Origin: Chryseobacterium gallinarum
Lineage (GTDB): Bacteria; Bacteroidota; Bacteroidia; Flavobacteriales; Weeksellaceae
DNA: 64,000 nt
Assembly: GCF_001021975.1 (NCBI RefSeq)
Contig: NZ_CP009928.1
Coordinates: forward strand, 1,612,001-1,676,000
Reading direction: 5' to 3'
The position numbers and the translations under genes are program-made. Under the pieces are notes generated by a model. It was given only the letters and a program-made list of their open reading frames with translations, made no database searches and was not told where the DNA came from. Below are positions 24,412 to 32,968 of the stretch, one piece after another (position 1 is the first letter of the stretch; every line of letters begins with the position of its first letter).

Positions 24412-25926
24412 ATGGCAACCAAAGCACTTTTCAATACCGTAGTCAACTGGTTTATCCGTCAAAGGATAGATCAGATCCAGAATTTCATTGATCATCCCAT
24501 TGAAACACAGAAAGGTATATTATTCTCCCAGTTGTTTCATGCGGAAGATACAGAATATGGCAAACTATACGGATTCAATTCAATTTCCAGTTACCAGGAC
24601 TTTAAGAACAAAGTTCCTATAGTAACTTATGAGGATTTTGAGCCTTATATTGAAAAAGCGAGACAGGGATATAAGGATGTGAGCTGGCCGGGCCTTATAA
24701 AGCATTTCGCCAAATCTTCCGGAACCACCAACGCTAAAAGTAAATTCATCCCTATTTCTGCTGAAAGCCTCGAATATTGCCACATGAAGGCCGGTAAGGA
24801 TATGGTCTCCATTTACGCCAATAACCATCCCGAAAATCAGCTTTTTACCAACAAAAACCTCAGATTGGGAGGAAGTTCAGAACTTTATGCCGATTTTAAT
24901 ACCAAATTTGGTGATCTCTCTGCTATTTTAATAGATAATCTCCCTTTCTGGGTAGAAATCACGACTACTCCAAGTAAAAAAGTATCCCTGATGTCTGAAT
25001 GGGAGAGTAAACTGAAAGCCATAACCTCAGAGGTTAAGAATGAAGATGTAGGAAGTATTCTGGGAGTACCAAGCTGGATGATGGTTCTTTTACAGAGAGT
25101 GCTTAAAGAAACTCAGGTCAGCAATATTGCAGAGCTATGGCCTAATCTGGAGGTCTTTTTTCACGGCGGAATCAGTTTTAAGCCCTACAGGGAACAATAC
25201 AAGCAGATCATCGGAAAAAACATCAATTACTATGAAATTTATAATGCATCTGAAGGCTTCTTTGGTATACAGGACAGATCAGATAGTGATGAGATGCTTC
25301 TCATGCTGGATTATGGGATATTTTATGAGTTTATCCCTATGGACCAATTCCATTTCTCAAGCCCTAAAGTAGTAAGCCTTGAAGAGGTTGAAATAGGAAA
25401 AAACTATGCGATGGTAATTACCACTAACGGAGGGCTATGGAGATATCTGATCGGTGATACGGTAGTATTTACTTCCATCAGTCCGTTCAGGATAAAAATA
25501 ACAGGGAGAACCAAACATTATATTAATGCTTTTGGAGAAGAACTGATGATTACCAATGTGGAGTCGGCATTAGCTAAGGCTTGCGAGGCTACAGGTGCCC
25601 AGATTACGGATTTTACAGGCGCTCCTGTATTCATGAAAGAAAACGAGGGCGGTGCTCATGAATGGATTTTTGAATTCAGCAGGCTTCCGGATGATCTGGA
25701 GAATTTCATTGATGTTTTTGATCAGCATTTAAAGACCATCAATTCAGATTATGAAGCCAAAAGATATAACAATATGACCCTTAAAAGACCTATAGTACAC
25801 ATCGCCAAACATAATTTGTTCTACCACTGGCTTGAGTCTAAAGGTAAGCTGGGAGGGCAGAATAAGGTACCAAGGCTAAGCAATGACAGAGAATATATAG
25901 ATCCTTTACTGGAACTCAATAAATAA
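24412..25926 (+). CDS. GH3 auxin-responsive promoter family protein
   Basis: GH3 proteins belong to the ANL superfamily of adenylate-forming enzymes; plant members conjugate amino acids to acyl acids, but the bacterial substrates are unknown. The 504-residue protein has the phosphate-binding motif KSSGTTNAKSKFIP (about 102-115), the YNASEGFFG motif (about 280-288), LWRYLIGDTVVF and the hinge-region TGRTKHYINAFGEELM. Length is typical for the bacterial group. It is a lone gene with a promoter box almost touching the start codon and a strong terminator downstream. Confidence 0.9.
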   Translation: MATKALFNTVVNWFIRQRIDQIQNFIDHPIETQKGILFSQLFHAEDTEYGKLYGFNSISSYQDFKNKVPIVTYEDFEPYIEKARQGYKDVSWPGLIKHFAKSSGTTNAKSKFIPISAESLEYCHMKAGKDMVSIYANNHPENQLFTNKNLRLGGSSELYADFNTKFGDLSAILIDNLPFWVEITTTPSKKVSLMSEWESKLKAITSEVKNEDVGSILGVPSWMMVLLQRVLKETQVSNIAELWPNLEVFFHGGISFKPYREQYKQIIGKNINYYEIYNASEGFFGIQDRSDSDEMLLMLDYGIFYEFIPMDQFHFSSPKVVSLEEVEIGKNYAMVITTNGGLWRYLIGDTVVFTSISPFRIKITGRTKHYINAFGEELMITNVESALAKACEATGAQITDFTGAPVFMKENEGGAHEWIFEFSRLPDDLENFIDVFDQHLKTINSDYEAKRYNNMTLKRPIVHIAKHNLFYHWLESKGKLGGQNKVPRLSNDREYIDPLLELNK

Positions 25927-25952
25927 AAACCGCAGCCTTGGGGCTGCGGTTT
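25927..25952. terminator. Bidirectional terminator
   Basis: Stem AAACCGCAGCC / GGCTGCGGTTT with a TTGG loop, flanked by A and T runs, between the converging GH3 gene and the lipoprotein gene. Confidence 0.88.
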
Positions 25953-25958
25953 TCTTTT

Positions 25959-26366
25959 TTATTTGCTTAAATCTTCTTTTAACTTTTTGGCAGCATCCTC
26001 TACTTTTTCGGCTCCTTTCCTGGCAGCTTCTTTAGCATCTTTTCCTGCTTCCTGGGCGCCGCTTTTAATATCATTCCCTACTTTGCTAAGATCCTGTTTT
26101 GTTTTATCTGCAGTAGCATCAATTTTATCCTTTGCTTTCTGGGCTGCATTATCAATTTTATCTCCCGCCTGGTCTAATTTTTTATTGACATCTTCCTTAG
26201 CCTGATTAATTTTTGCTGAATCTACATCAGGAGATGTTTCCGTAACCGTTGTGGTAGTGGTAACCGATCCGTCAGGATTTTCTACCTGCTCCGTCTTTGT
26301 CGTTGATTTTGTGCATGCTACAGCGAATACTGAGATGGCCAGAGCTGCTAAAATGTGTTTTTTCAT
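25959..26366 (-). CDS. Lipoprotein with LEA-like helical repeats, 135 aa
   Basis: A lipoprotein signal (MKKHILAALAISVFAVAC, lipid-modified Cys18) is followed by a Thr-rich stretch (GSVTTTTTVTE) and then about 85 residues of Ala/Lys/Asp-rich, Gly-poor helical sequence with 11-residue-like periodicity (KEDVNKKLDQAGDKIDNAAQ, AKDKIDATADKTKQ). This resembles late-embryogenesis-abundant or apolipoprotein-like amphipathic repeats. Such proteins are often linked to desiccation or envelope stress, but a specific role is not shown here. It follows another lipoprotein gene by 27 bases. Confidence 0.8.
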   Translation of the reverse strand: MKKHILAALAISVFAVACTKSTTKTEQVENPDGSVTTTTTVTETSPDVDSAKINQAKEDVNKKLDQAGDKIDNAAQKAKDKIDATADKTKQDLSKVGNDIKSGAQEAGKDAKEAARKGAEKVEDAAKKLKEDLSK

Positions 26367-26393
26367 ATTGTATTATTTTTAAAATGTTTTGGC

Positions 26394-26741
26394 TTATTCT
26401 GTTTTAGGGGTAGCGGCCGGCGTTTCTGAAACGGTTTGTTTTTTGACAGCGTCCGCCTTTTTCTTCTCCTCCTCCACTTTCTTTTTATTTTCTTCCTGAA
26501 GTTTCTTCTCCTCTTCCAGGCGTTTTTGAACCTGTTTCACAGAGTCCAGATATTGCGGGGAAGACATTCTGATCTTACGGGCAACATCCACAGAGACAGC
26601 TCCATTTGAAAACGAATCAATAGCTGTCGTATCATAATGAACTTTAATATCTTGCTCAGCTCCGAAACCCGGAGATTCTTTTTTAGAACATGCCGTAAAA
26701 AGAATACCAAAGATAAAAGCTGTGGATAATAAATTTTTCAT
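26394..26741 (-). CDS. Small charged lipoprotein, 115 aa
   Basis: The N-terminus is a lipoprotein signal ending in FTAC (Cys18). The mature part has a short globular-looking region (DIKVHYDTTAIDSFSNGAVSVD) and a long single helix very rich in Lys/Glu (about residues 68-98, EEEKKLQEENKKKVEEEKKK), ending in a Pro/Thr/Ala tail. No enzymatic motif is visible. The gene follows the endonuclease/exonuclease/phosphatase gene by 4 bases and probably belongs to the mutL-rhomboid transcript. I cannot assign a function. Confidence 0.75.
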   Translation of the reverse strand: MKNLLSTAFIFGILFTACSKKESPGFGAEQDIKVHYDTTAIDSFSNGAVSVDVARKIRMSSPQYLDSVKQVQKRLEEEKKLQEENKKKVEEEKKKADAVKKQTVSETPAATPKTE

Positions 26742-26745
26742 GGAA

Positions 26746-27717
26746 CTAATTTAGCAGAAATTCTGCAATTACAGGATAGTGATCTGATAATTTTACAGAC
26801 TGGTCTACCTTATAGCTTAAAGGAATAATTGATTTTGAACTGAAAATATAATCAATCCTCAAAGGTATTTTGTAATCATGAAAGCTGCTCGCACTTCCTT
26901 TTCCTGCTACTAAAAATGCATCCTGAAGGTCTTTTCCCAGATTATAGTATTCATAAGAATTGGGAACAGAATTAAAGTCGCCAGCCAGAATTACAGGATA
27001 AGGAGAAAGATCAATTACCTTCCGGATTTTCTTTACCTGATCTTCATGGGCCTGAAAGGTAGGAACCATATGAGACAGTAAAGTAGACACATTTCCGATC
27101 CCCAATCCATCAAGCTTGGTAAACATGGTCTTATGAAGACGGAAAGGCTCCAGATAGACATTGATAATCCTGATCATTTTCCCGTTAATGTCAACATCTG
27201 CATAGAAAGAATTCCCCCTCGCCTTATCTTCAATAATTTCCTCCTGTCTTATAATTTTATGCTTCGTTTTTAGAATTACTGAGGGATATTTTACCAGATC
27301 ACGCTTTATAGCACGGTTAGTATCCTTTTCCTGAACCAGGATAATATCAGGATCCTGCTCTTTAATATAATTTTTTATCTTATCCCATCCATAATCACCA
27401 TACTTAACATTAAAAGTCAGCACCTTAATATCCCGTATCGTTTTTACATTTTCTGTTTTAGGGGAAAAATTAATCCATCTTCTTATCGGATTATAAAAAA
27501 TAACCATACCCAAAATAAAGGCAAAAGCTATTTTCTCTTTTTTAAAAATCCATACCAGCGTAAGAAGTATATATAGAGACATCAGATATGGGAAGCCCAG
27601 GGAAAGAAGATTAAGGTCTCCCAAAAAGTTAGGTGGAATCCATGCATTCCCTAATGTGCATAATAACAAAACAGCGACAACGATATGTATAAATAGTAAT
27701 ATCTGGTTCGACTTCAT
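26746..27717 (-). CDS. Membrane-anchored endonuclease/exonuclease/phosphatase protein (copy 1)
   Basis: Residues 1-95 hold three hydrophobic segments; the rest is an EEP-fold domain with the metal-binding and catalytic motifs VLTFNVKYGD, ILVQEKD, VILAGDFNSVPNSYEYY and KLSDHYPVIAEF. EEP enzymes cut phosphodiesters in nucleic acids or remove phosphates from lipids and inositols; the substrate here is unknown. The product is a close paralogue of the adjacent upstream gene, so the pair is a tandem duplication. I chose ATG 27717 (MKSNQILLF), directly before the first membrane segment, rather than the longer frame. Confidence 0.87.
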   Translation of the reverse strand: MKSNQILLFIHIVVAVLLLCTLGNAWIPPNFLGDLNLLSLGFPYLMSLYILLTLVWIFKKEKIAFAFILGMVIFYNPIRRWINFSPKTENVKTIRDIKVLTFNVKYGDYGWDKIKNYIKEQDPDIILVQEKDTNRAIKRDLVKYPSVILKTKHKIIRQEEIIEDKARGNSFYADVDINGKMIRIINVYLEPFRLHKTMFTKLDGLGIGNVSTLLSHMVPTFQAHEDQVKKIRKVIDLSPYPVILAGDFNSVPNSYEYYNLGKDLQDAFLVAGKGSASSFHDYKIPLRIDYIFSSKSIIPLSYKVDQSVKLSDHYPVIAEFLLN

Positions 27718-27789
27718 GAAAAAACGGTCTTGGTACACATTTTTAAGCAAAAACCCTACCAAGCAGTTGAATTTTAACTATTTTTATGA

Positions 27790-28788
27790 TTATTTCTCCG
27801 TTAAAGAAAGTTCTGAAATAACGGGATAATGGTCTGAAATACTGACGGAACGGTCAACTACATAAGAAACAGCCCGTATCGGCTTTGAAGAAAAAACATA
27901 ATCTATCCGGATAGGAAATTTATAATCGTGAAAGCTTGTAGCACTTCCTTTTCCGGCAGTTACAAAGGCATCTTCAAGTCCCTCTGATAAGTGGTAATAT
28001 TCATAAGAATTCGGTACAGAATTGAAGTCTCCTGTTAAAATAACGGGATAGGGAGAGTTTACGGTTATGGTATGAATAGCATCTACCTGTCCCTGGTGCT
28101 TTTTAAAAGTAGGAATAAGTCTCTTTATAACATCTTTCAGTTTCTGTTCATTGTCATCTGTGTTTCCGTTTAGCCTTACCATATCCTTTTCAAATTTAAA
28201 AGGATAAAGATATACATTAAGGAATTTATAGACCTTCCCTTTTATTTCTATATCTGCCTGCAGTCCTCCCGGTACCCCCTCACCTTCATCTGAAGCATAT
28301 ATTATTTTATCATTCAGGATTTTATGTTTTGTCAGAATGGATAAATAGCCGTTAGGTGCCGTTCTTTTATAATCTTTCAATACAGGAAATTCCCTTCCGC
28401 CATCCTCCTGCAGGAGAATAACATCTGCATCCTGGGCCTTCAGATACTGTTCAATATCTTTTTGACCCATAACACCTCCTTTAATATTAAAAGAAACAAC
28501 CTTTATGGCAGGTGTTCCTTTTTTATCATCAGAAAAATTAACCCACCTTTTTACGGGATTTATAAATGCCAACCCTGCAAACATGAATACAAAAGCTCTT
28601 TTCTTCCAGCTGGCAACCCAAAAGATTGTCAGGATACAATAAGAAATGATAAGAACAGGAAATCCCAGGGAAAGCAGATTGAACCACGGAAATATTTTAG
28701 GGGGAATATAGGCATTCATTAAGGTGCCCAGCAAAAGAAATAAAATTCCCAGGTGTACAATTAATAGTATGAGCCGAAAAATCTTCAC
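27790..28788 (-). CDS. Membrane-anchored endonuclease/exonuclease/phosphatase protein (copy 2)
   Basis: A 332-residue paralogue of the next gene downstream, with the same layout: three N-terminal membrane segments (within residues 1-92), then the EEP domain with VVSFNIKGGV, VILLQEDGG, VILTGDFNSVPNSYEYY and SISDHYPVISE. The two proteins share long identical stretches around the catalytic Asp-Asn pair and the GKGSA(S/T)SFHDYK segment. The 72-base spacer and the shared orientation support one transcript. The domain faces either the cytoplasm or the periplasm depending on the odd number of membrane segments, which suggests the periplasm. Confidence 0.87.
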   Translation of the reverse strand: MKIFRLILLIVHLGILFLLLGTLMNAYIPPKIFPWFNLLSLGFPVLIISYCILTIFWVASWKKRAFVFMFAGLAFINPVKRWVNFSDDKKGTPAIKVVSFNIKGGVMGQKDIEQYLKAQDADVILLQEDGGREFPVLKDYKRTAPNGYLSILTKHKILNDKIIYASDEGEGVPGGLQADIEIKGKVYKFLNVYLYPFKFEKDMVRLNGNTDDNEQKLKDVIKRLIPTFKKHQGQVDAIHTITVNSPYPVILTGDFNSVPNSYEYYHLSEGLEDAFVTAGKGSATSFHDYKFPIRIDYVFSSKPIRAVSYVVDRSVSISDHYPVISELSLTEK

Positions 28789-28796
28789 AAAATGCG

Positions 28797-29525
28797 TTAG
28801 TTGAATCTGTATAAATGTTTTTTCCAGTTTCTTGCCAATAACCAGCCTACCAACGCTCCCCCAACATGCGCCAGGTGAGCAATCCCTCCTCCATTTCCGG
28901 AAACACCAAGGTATACAGAGATTACAACAATAATAGGCAGCAGATATTTTACTTTCATGGGAACCGGAATAAACATAATTCCAATTTTGGCATCAGGATA
29001 TAAAGTAGCAAATGCCGCTACAACTCCAAAAATAGCTCCTGAAGCACCTACCATAGGTGTTTTCACAATTCCATCTAAACTCCCCAGCAGTTCTCTTTGT
29101 TTTAGAATCGCGTCTGTATTTCCACTAAACTCTACACTAGCTCCGGATAAATAAGCATTGACATTGAATCCTAATTGCTGTAATTCATTAGAAATCTGCT
29201 GAACTTCAACGAAATTCCATAAGTTGAAAAGGAAGAATGCTCCTAATCCGCTTGCAAAATATAATAATAAGTATTTTTTATCTCCTAATGTTTGTTCCAG
29301 AATAGGACCAAAACTAAACAAAGTCAGCATATTAAAAAGAATATGCATTAAGCCTCCATGCATGAACATATGGGTAATAATCTGCCATGAATGAAAATAC
29401 GGTGAAAATGGATAAAACCCAGCAAGATAAGCTATCGCCTGATTTCCGAGAAAATAGGTAGCAATGAATACAATCACATTGATAATGATGATATTTCTTG
29501 TGATGGGCGGTATATTGTTAAACAT
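28797..29525 (-). CDS. Rhomboid family intramembrane serine protease
   Basis: Rhomboids cut substrates within the membrane. This 242-residue protein has about six to seven membrane segments, the HMFMHGGLMHILFNM motif with the conserved histidines and Asn, the catalytic serine in GASGAIFG (about residue 162), and the catalytic histidine in AHVGGALVGW (about 219). A hydrophilic insert of about 45 residues lies between the segments carrying the Asn and Ser. I chose ATG 29525 (MFNNIPPITRN), 4 bases after the mutL stop; the longer frame overlaps mutL. Confidence 0.93.
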   Translation of the reverse strand: MFNNIPPITRNIIIINVIVFIATYFLGNQAIAYLAGFYPFSPYFHSWQIITHMFMHGGLMHILFNMLTLFSFGPILEQTLGDKKYLLLYFASGLGAFFLFNLWNFVEVQQISNELQQLGFNVNAYLSGASVEFSGNTDAILKQRELLGSLDGIVKTPMVGASGAIFGVVAAFATLYPDAKIGIMFIPVPMKVKYLLPIIVVISVYLGVSGNGGGIAHLAHVGGALVGWLLARNWKKHLYRFN

Positions 29526-29529
29526 ATTT

Positions 29530-31323
29530 TTAAAATTTGTTTTTAAAATCATTAAACGGAACTTCATAAAAGCATCTCTTCCCGTCCGGTAAAAATTCCG
29601 GAAAGCCTAAGGCTGTAAAATCCTTAATCAGTTGTTCCGCGTCTTTTTTATAAATAAAATCAAATCTTGATTTAGACTGCATTTTATTCCATTGGTTCTG
29701 ATAAAACTGCATAAATTCTTCTTCCGTTTTATATTCCAGGATTTCAAAAAGGTTCTCCAGGAACTTCATAGCCTGCGTTTCTTTCAGTCCTTCGGGAAGC
29801 GCATCGATCCTCAATACGCTTTCATGTGCAATTTTCATGTCAAACCCTAATTCCGGCAGATATTTTTTGATCGATTTGTATTTATTTTTTTCGATCTCGT
29901 TCATATGATACTCCAGAGAAAAGAGAAGGGCGTGGCTATTGGTGTTTATTTTTCTTGTCGATTTATTACTTTCGCTTTCAGAAATAACCAGCCTGTGCAT
30001 TCTTCCCAAATCCAGCATCAGGGTCACGTCCCCTTTATTGAACAGCCAATATCCGTTCGGCAGTCTCATCAGATCTTCGTCAAAATCTTCGTCTTCAAAC
30101 AAATTAATTTTTGAAGGTTCTGCTGAGATATTCTGATGGTACATCTCGGTAAGGTTTTGAATTTCTTCCGGAAGCACCACATTCCTTTCTTCTAAAAAAG
30201 GGTTATAATCTTTGTCAACAATTATTTCAGGCATTTTGATCACCCCGCTTCCACTATTACTCTTGCTTGGCAAGGGTTTATTCATCATTTCGTCCAGATC
30301 CGGATCCCTGTCAAAATCAAGACTCGGGGAAACATTATAAATTCCCAATGATCTTTTAATTGTAGAACGGAGTAAAGCAAAAATGAGATGTTCATCTTCA
30401 AATTTCACTTCTGTTTTCTGTGGATGGATATTGACATCTATTTTTTCCGGATCCAGTTCGAGATATAGGAAAAATGTAGGCACATATCCTGGCTGAAGCA
30501 ACCCTTCAAAAGCTTCCTGGACAGCCTTATTAAAATACGGGCTTCTGAAATACCTTCCGTTTACGAAAAAGAACTGCTCTCCTCTTGATTTTTTTGCTCC
30601 TTCAGGCTTAGCTACAAACCCATGAAGCTTACACCAGATAATATCTTCTTTAATAGGAATCAGCTGTGGCTGCAGTTTTCTTCCAAAGACATCTACAATA
30701 CGCTGCATCTGGCTTCCCTTTCTTAACCTGAAAACCGCCTCATCATCATGAAACAAGGAAAATTCCAATCCTTCATGAGCCAACGCCACACGTTGAAATT
30801 CATCGATTACATGTCTGAACTCGATATTATTATTTTTTAAAAATTTTCTTCTGGCCGGAACATTATAAAAAAGGTTTTTCACCAGAAAATTGGATCCTTC
30901 CGTAGTCTGTACCGGATCCTGAAACTGGAAAACACCTCCTTCAATGTAAATATTGGTTCCGATAGAGGCATCTTTCTGCTTTGTTCTTAGCTCAACCTGA
31001 GAAACAGCTGCAATAGAGGCTAAAGCTTCACCACGAAATCCTTTTGTAGCGATTTTGAAAATATCTTCCGTCCCTCTGATTTTGGAGGTAGCATGTCTTT
31101 CAAATGCCATCCTGGCATCTGTTTCGGACATTCCTTTTCCGTCATCCACTACCTGAATAAGATTTTTTCCGGCATCTCTGATAATCAGTTCAATTTTAGT
31201 AGCTTCTGCATCTATAGCATTTTCCAAAAGTTCTTTCACAATGGATGCAGGCCTCTGCACCACTTCTCCTGCTGCAATCTGGTTGGCTACATGATCCGGT
31301 AAAAGCTGAATAATATCTGACAT
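29530..31323 (-). CDS. mutL: DNA mismatch repair protein MutL, apparently lacking the endonuclease motifs
   Basis: MutL couples mismatch recognition by MutS to downstream repair. The product (597 aa) has an intact N-terminal GHKL ATPase: ELLENAIDAEAT, VDDGKGM, ATSKI and TKGFRGEALASIAAVS. The C-terminal dimerisation domain is present but the metal-binding endonuclease motif DQHA(x)2E(x)4E found in most non-gamma-proteobacterial MutL proteins is replaced by MLDLGRMHRLVIS, and the usual CPHGRP-like motif by LPDGKR. I chose ATG 31323 (MSDIIQLLP), the family start. It heads the rhomboid-EEP-lipoprotein gene string. Confidence 0.93.
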   Translation of the reverse strand: MSDIIQLLPDHVANQIAAGEVVQRPASIVKELLENAIDAEATKIELIIRDAGKNLIQVVDDGKGMSETDARMAFERHATSKIRGTEDIFKIATKGFRGEALASIAAVSQVELRTKQKDASIGTNIYIEGGVFQFQDPVQTTEGSNFLVKNLFYNVPARRKFLKNNNIEFRHVIDEFQRVALAHEGLEFSLFHDDEAVFRLRKGSQMQRIVDVFGRKLQPQLIPIKEDIIWCKLHGFVAKPEGAKKSRGEQFFFVNGRYFRSPYFNKAVQEAFEGLLQPGYVPTFFLYLELDPEKIDVNIHPQKTEVKFEDEHLIFALLRSTIKRSLGIYNVSPSLDFDRDPDLDEMMNKPLPSKSNSGSGVIKMPEIIVDKDYNPFLEERNVVLPEEIQNLTEMYHQNISAEPSKINLFEDEDFDEDLMRLPNGYWLFNKGDVTLMLDLGRMHRLVISESESNKSTRKINTNSHALLFSLEYHMNEIEKNKYKSIKKYLPELGFDMKIAHESVLRIDALPEGLKETQAMKFLENLFEILEYKTEEEFMQFYQNQWNKMQSKSRFDFIYKKDAEQLIKDFTALGFPEFLPDGKRCFYEVPFNDFKNKF

Positions 31324-31342
31324 AAAAACGTAAATCAACTTA

Positions 31343-31350
31343 CAAAAATA
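31343..31350 (-). promoter_or_regulatory. -7 box upstream of mutL (TATTTTTG)
   Basis: On the minus strand TATTTTTG lies 20 bases upstream of the mutL ATG at 31323. There is no TTG at the -33 position; instead a 14-base direct repeat lies there. Confidence 0.55.
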
Positions 31351-31357
31351 GTCAATG

Positions 31358-31392
31358 AAAACGGGAATTAAAACATTAAAAACGGGAATTAA
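31358..31392. repeat. 14-base direct repeat at 21-base spacing upstream of mutL
   Basis: AAAACGGGAATTAA occurs at 31358-31371 and again at 31379-31392, offset by 21 bases, which is two helical turns. The pair sits just upstream of the mutL -7 box and could bind a regulator on one face of the DNA. Confidence 0.7.
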
Positions 31393-31475
31393 TATTTAAT
31401 TATCAACATTTCAACATTGCTGCTTTCCGGCACTTTGTTATTAAACCGTTCATTCCAGAGGCTTTTTAAAGAGAA

Positions 31476-31510
31476 CAATCCTCTATTGTTCATACACAAA
31501 TAGAGGATTG
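31476..31510 (-). terminator. Hairpin downstream of the YoaK-like gene
   Basis: Arms CAATCCTCTATT (31476-31487) and AATAGAGGATTG (31499-31510) form a perfect 12-bp stem. It lies downstream of the minus-strand YoaK-like gene and upstream of mutL's promoter; the T tract is weak. Confidence 0.6.
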
Positions 31511-31567
31511 ATTCACAGCTAGTTTATACAAAAAATTAATATAATGATGATTATTCTTTCGTTATAA

Positions 31568-32395
31568 TCAGTCTTCAAAAACAAGTTTTCTCTTTTCATC
31601 CCTTTTGGGAGTGCCATGGATCTTTTCATACAAATAGGCCATGAGGTTGGGCTTTTTATAAATCCTGTTGTATCTGTATCTGGTATTAAAATGCCTCACA
31701 TGAATTTTATAGGCATCATATCCGATGACCACCAAAAGACATATACTGATTACGTAAAACACTCTGAATTCCAGGTAATAATACGTCAATCCTGAAAACA
31801 CTGCTCCTAAAACATAGGCCAGCATAATACTTGATAATAGTTTGGCCCTGCCGATCAGCTCTCCGTTCTTTCTGTATTTTTTCTGGGTAAACATGGAAAC
31901 CAGGATTCCCAGATCGGTTGTAGTTCCTGTAAGATGGGTTGTTTTCACTGAAAAATTGGAAATACTTGCCGTTAATCCGTTTTGTAATCCCGTAGCAAAA
32001 AGCATCAGCGCCACCAGATATTCTGTTTCTTCCAAAGTTTTCTGATAATACAGCTGCCCATATACCCCTACGAAAAGAAGGCATATGATTTCCAGCACAA
32101 TCGGCATGGCGTGGGCAAAATATTTACTTTTTTTATTGAAGTTGATAACAATAAAATTAGATAGAAAGCTTCCGAAGAAGAACAAAAAGATCCATGCTCC
32201 TACTACCGCTACCTGCGTCCAGTTTGCTTTACTGATTTCAGCCGCTAAAATAGCGTAGTGTCCCGTCACATTCGATGTAAAAGAAAGAAATATCAACAGG
32301 GATGCTATATTTATAGTACCTGCCGTGAAGGCAGTCAGCGTCCCCAATCTGATGTTGTCTCCCAATGTCCTGCTGTTACTATAATTCCTTAACAT
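31568..32395 (-). CDS. YoaK family (DUF1275) membrane protein
   Basis: A 275-residue integral membrane protein with six or so hydrophobic segments. The motifs GTLTAFTAGTINIASLL, TSNVTGHYAIL, ATGLQNGLTASIS and KTTHLTGTTTDLGI are typical of the YoaK/DUF1275 family, whose transported or sensed molecule is unknown. The C-terminal 50 residues are soluble and basic. The gene starts 30 bases after the stop of the UspA-like gene, so the two are probably one transcript, followed by a hairpin at 31476-31510. Confidence 0.85.
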   Translation of the reverse strand: MLRNYSNSRTLGDNIRLGTLTAFTAGTINIASLLIFLSFTSNVTGHYAILAAEISKANWTQVAVVGAWIFLFFFGSFLSNFIVINFNKKSKYFAHAMPIVLEIICLLFVGVYGQLYYQKTLEETEYLVALMLFATGLQNGLTASISNFSVKTTHLTGTTTDLGILVSMFTQKKYRKNGELIGRAKLLSSIMLAYVLGAVFSGLTYYYLEFRVFYVISICLLVVIGYDAYKIHVRHFNTRYRYNRIYKKPNLMAYLYEKIHGTPKRDEKRKLVFED

Positions 32396-32425
32396 TTTTC
32401 TATTTTTTAAATTGTATCTGATTTT

Positions 32426-32920
32426 TTAGGCTTCTGCAAAGATTTCAGCCAACCTTCCTCTTTCCGGAAGTGCTTCAATAGTCTCAACTGCTATATCCTG
32501 AGATTTCAGATCCTTACATTTTCTGATATAAGGAATCAGGTCAAATTTTCCCTTGCCCTTACTTTTAATGGATGAAGAATAATAAGCTTCTTCAATATGC
32601 TCAGCCTTCACATACTGGTTGAATGTTCTTTGAAAGCTTCCTGTAAAAATGTCACAAATAATCTTATCGACTAAATGAGGATATTTGTTTTTAATGATTC
32701 CGTATGCATCACAGAACTCAGCCGGTCTGATCTTGTTAAAGACTGAGGTTTTCGTATTAAATAAAAGATCCCTGATTGAATCTCCCGAATCATACCCTGA
32801 AACCAAAAGAATAGTATAGGTATTCCTATCTTCTGAAGCCTCTTTTTCCTTCAGTACCTTTTTCAGTATGTTTAATGACTCCAGAGAATAATCCGTAGCA
32901 ATTAAAATTGTTTTAGCCAT
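32426..32920 (-). CDS. UspA-like hypothetical protein, 164 aa
   Basis: The N-terminus (MAKTILIATDYSLESLNILKK) has the beta strand, Asp and Ser pattern of universal stress protein folds, and the middle contains TILLVSGYDSGDSIRD. The nucleotide-binding G-2x-G-9x-G(S/T) motif of ATP-binding UspA proteins is not seen, so any ligand is unclear. The length, 164 residues, fits a single Usp-like domain. It is upstream of, and probably co-transcribed with, the YoaK-like membrane gene. Function unknown; the fold assignment is an inference from the first 60 residues. Confidence 0.6.
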   Translation of the reverse strand: MAKTILIATDYSLESLNILKKVLKEKEASEDRNTYTILLVSGYDSGDSIRDLLFNTKTSVFNKIRPAEFCDAYGIIKNKYPHLVDKIICDIFTGSFQRTFNQYVKAEHIEEAYYSSSIKSKGKGKFDLIPYIRKCKDLKSQDIAVETIEALPERGRLAEIFAEA

Positions 32921-32960
32921 GTCCTTATTATTTATTTTGTGTTTATCTTTTTTGATGTTA

Positions 32961-32968
32961 CAAAATTA
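32961..32968 (-). promoter_or_regulatory. -7 box for the UspA-like gene (TAATTTTG)
   Basis: On the minus strand TAATTTTG matches TAnnTTTG and lies about 40 bases upstream of the ATG. The remaining sequence to 33191 holds no credible gene. Confidence 0.5.
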
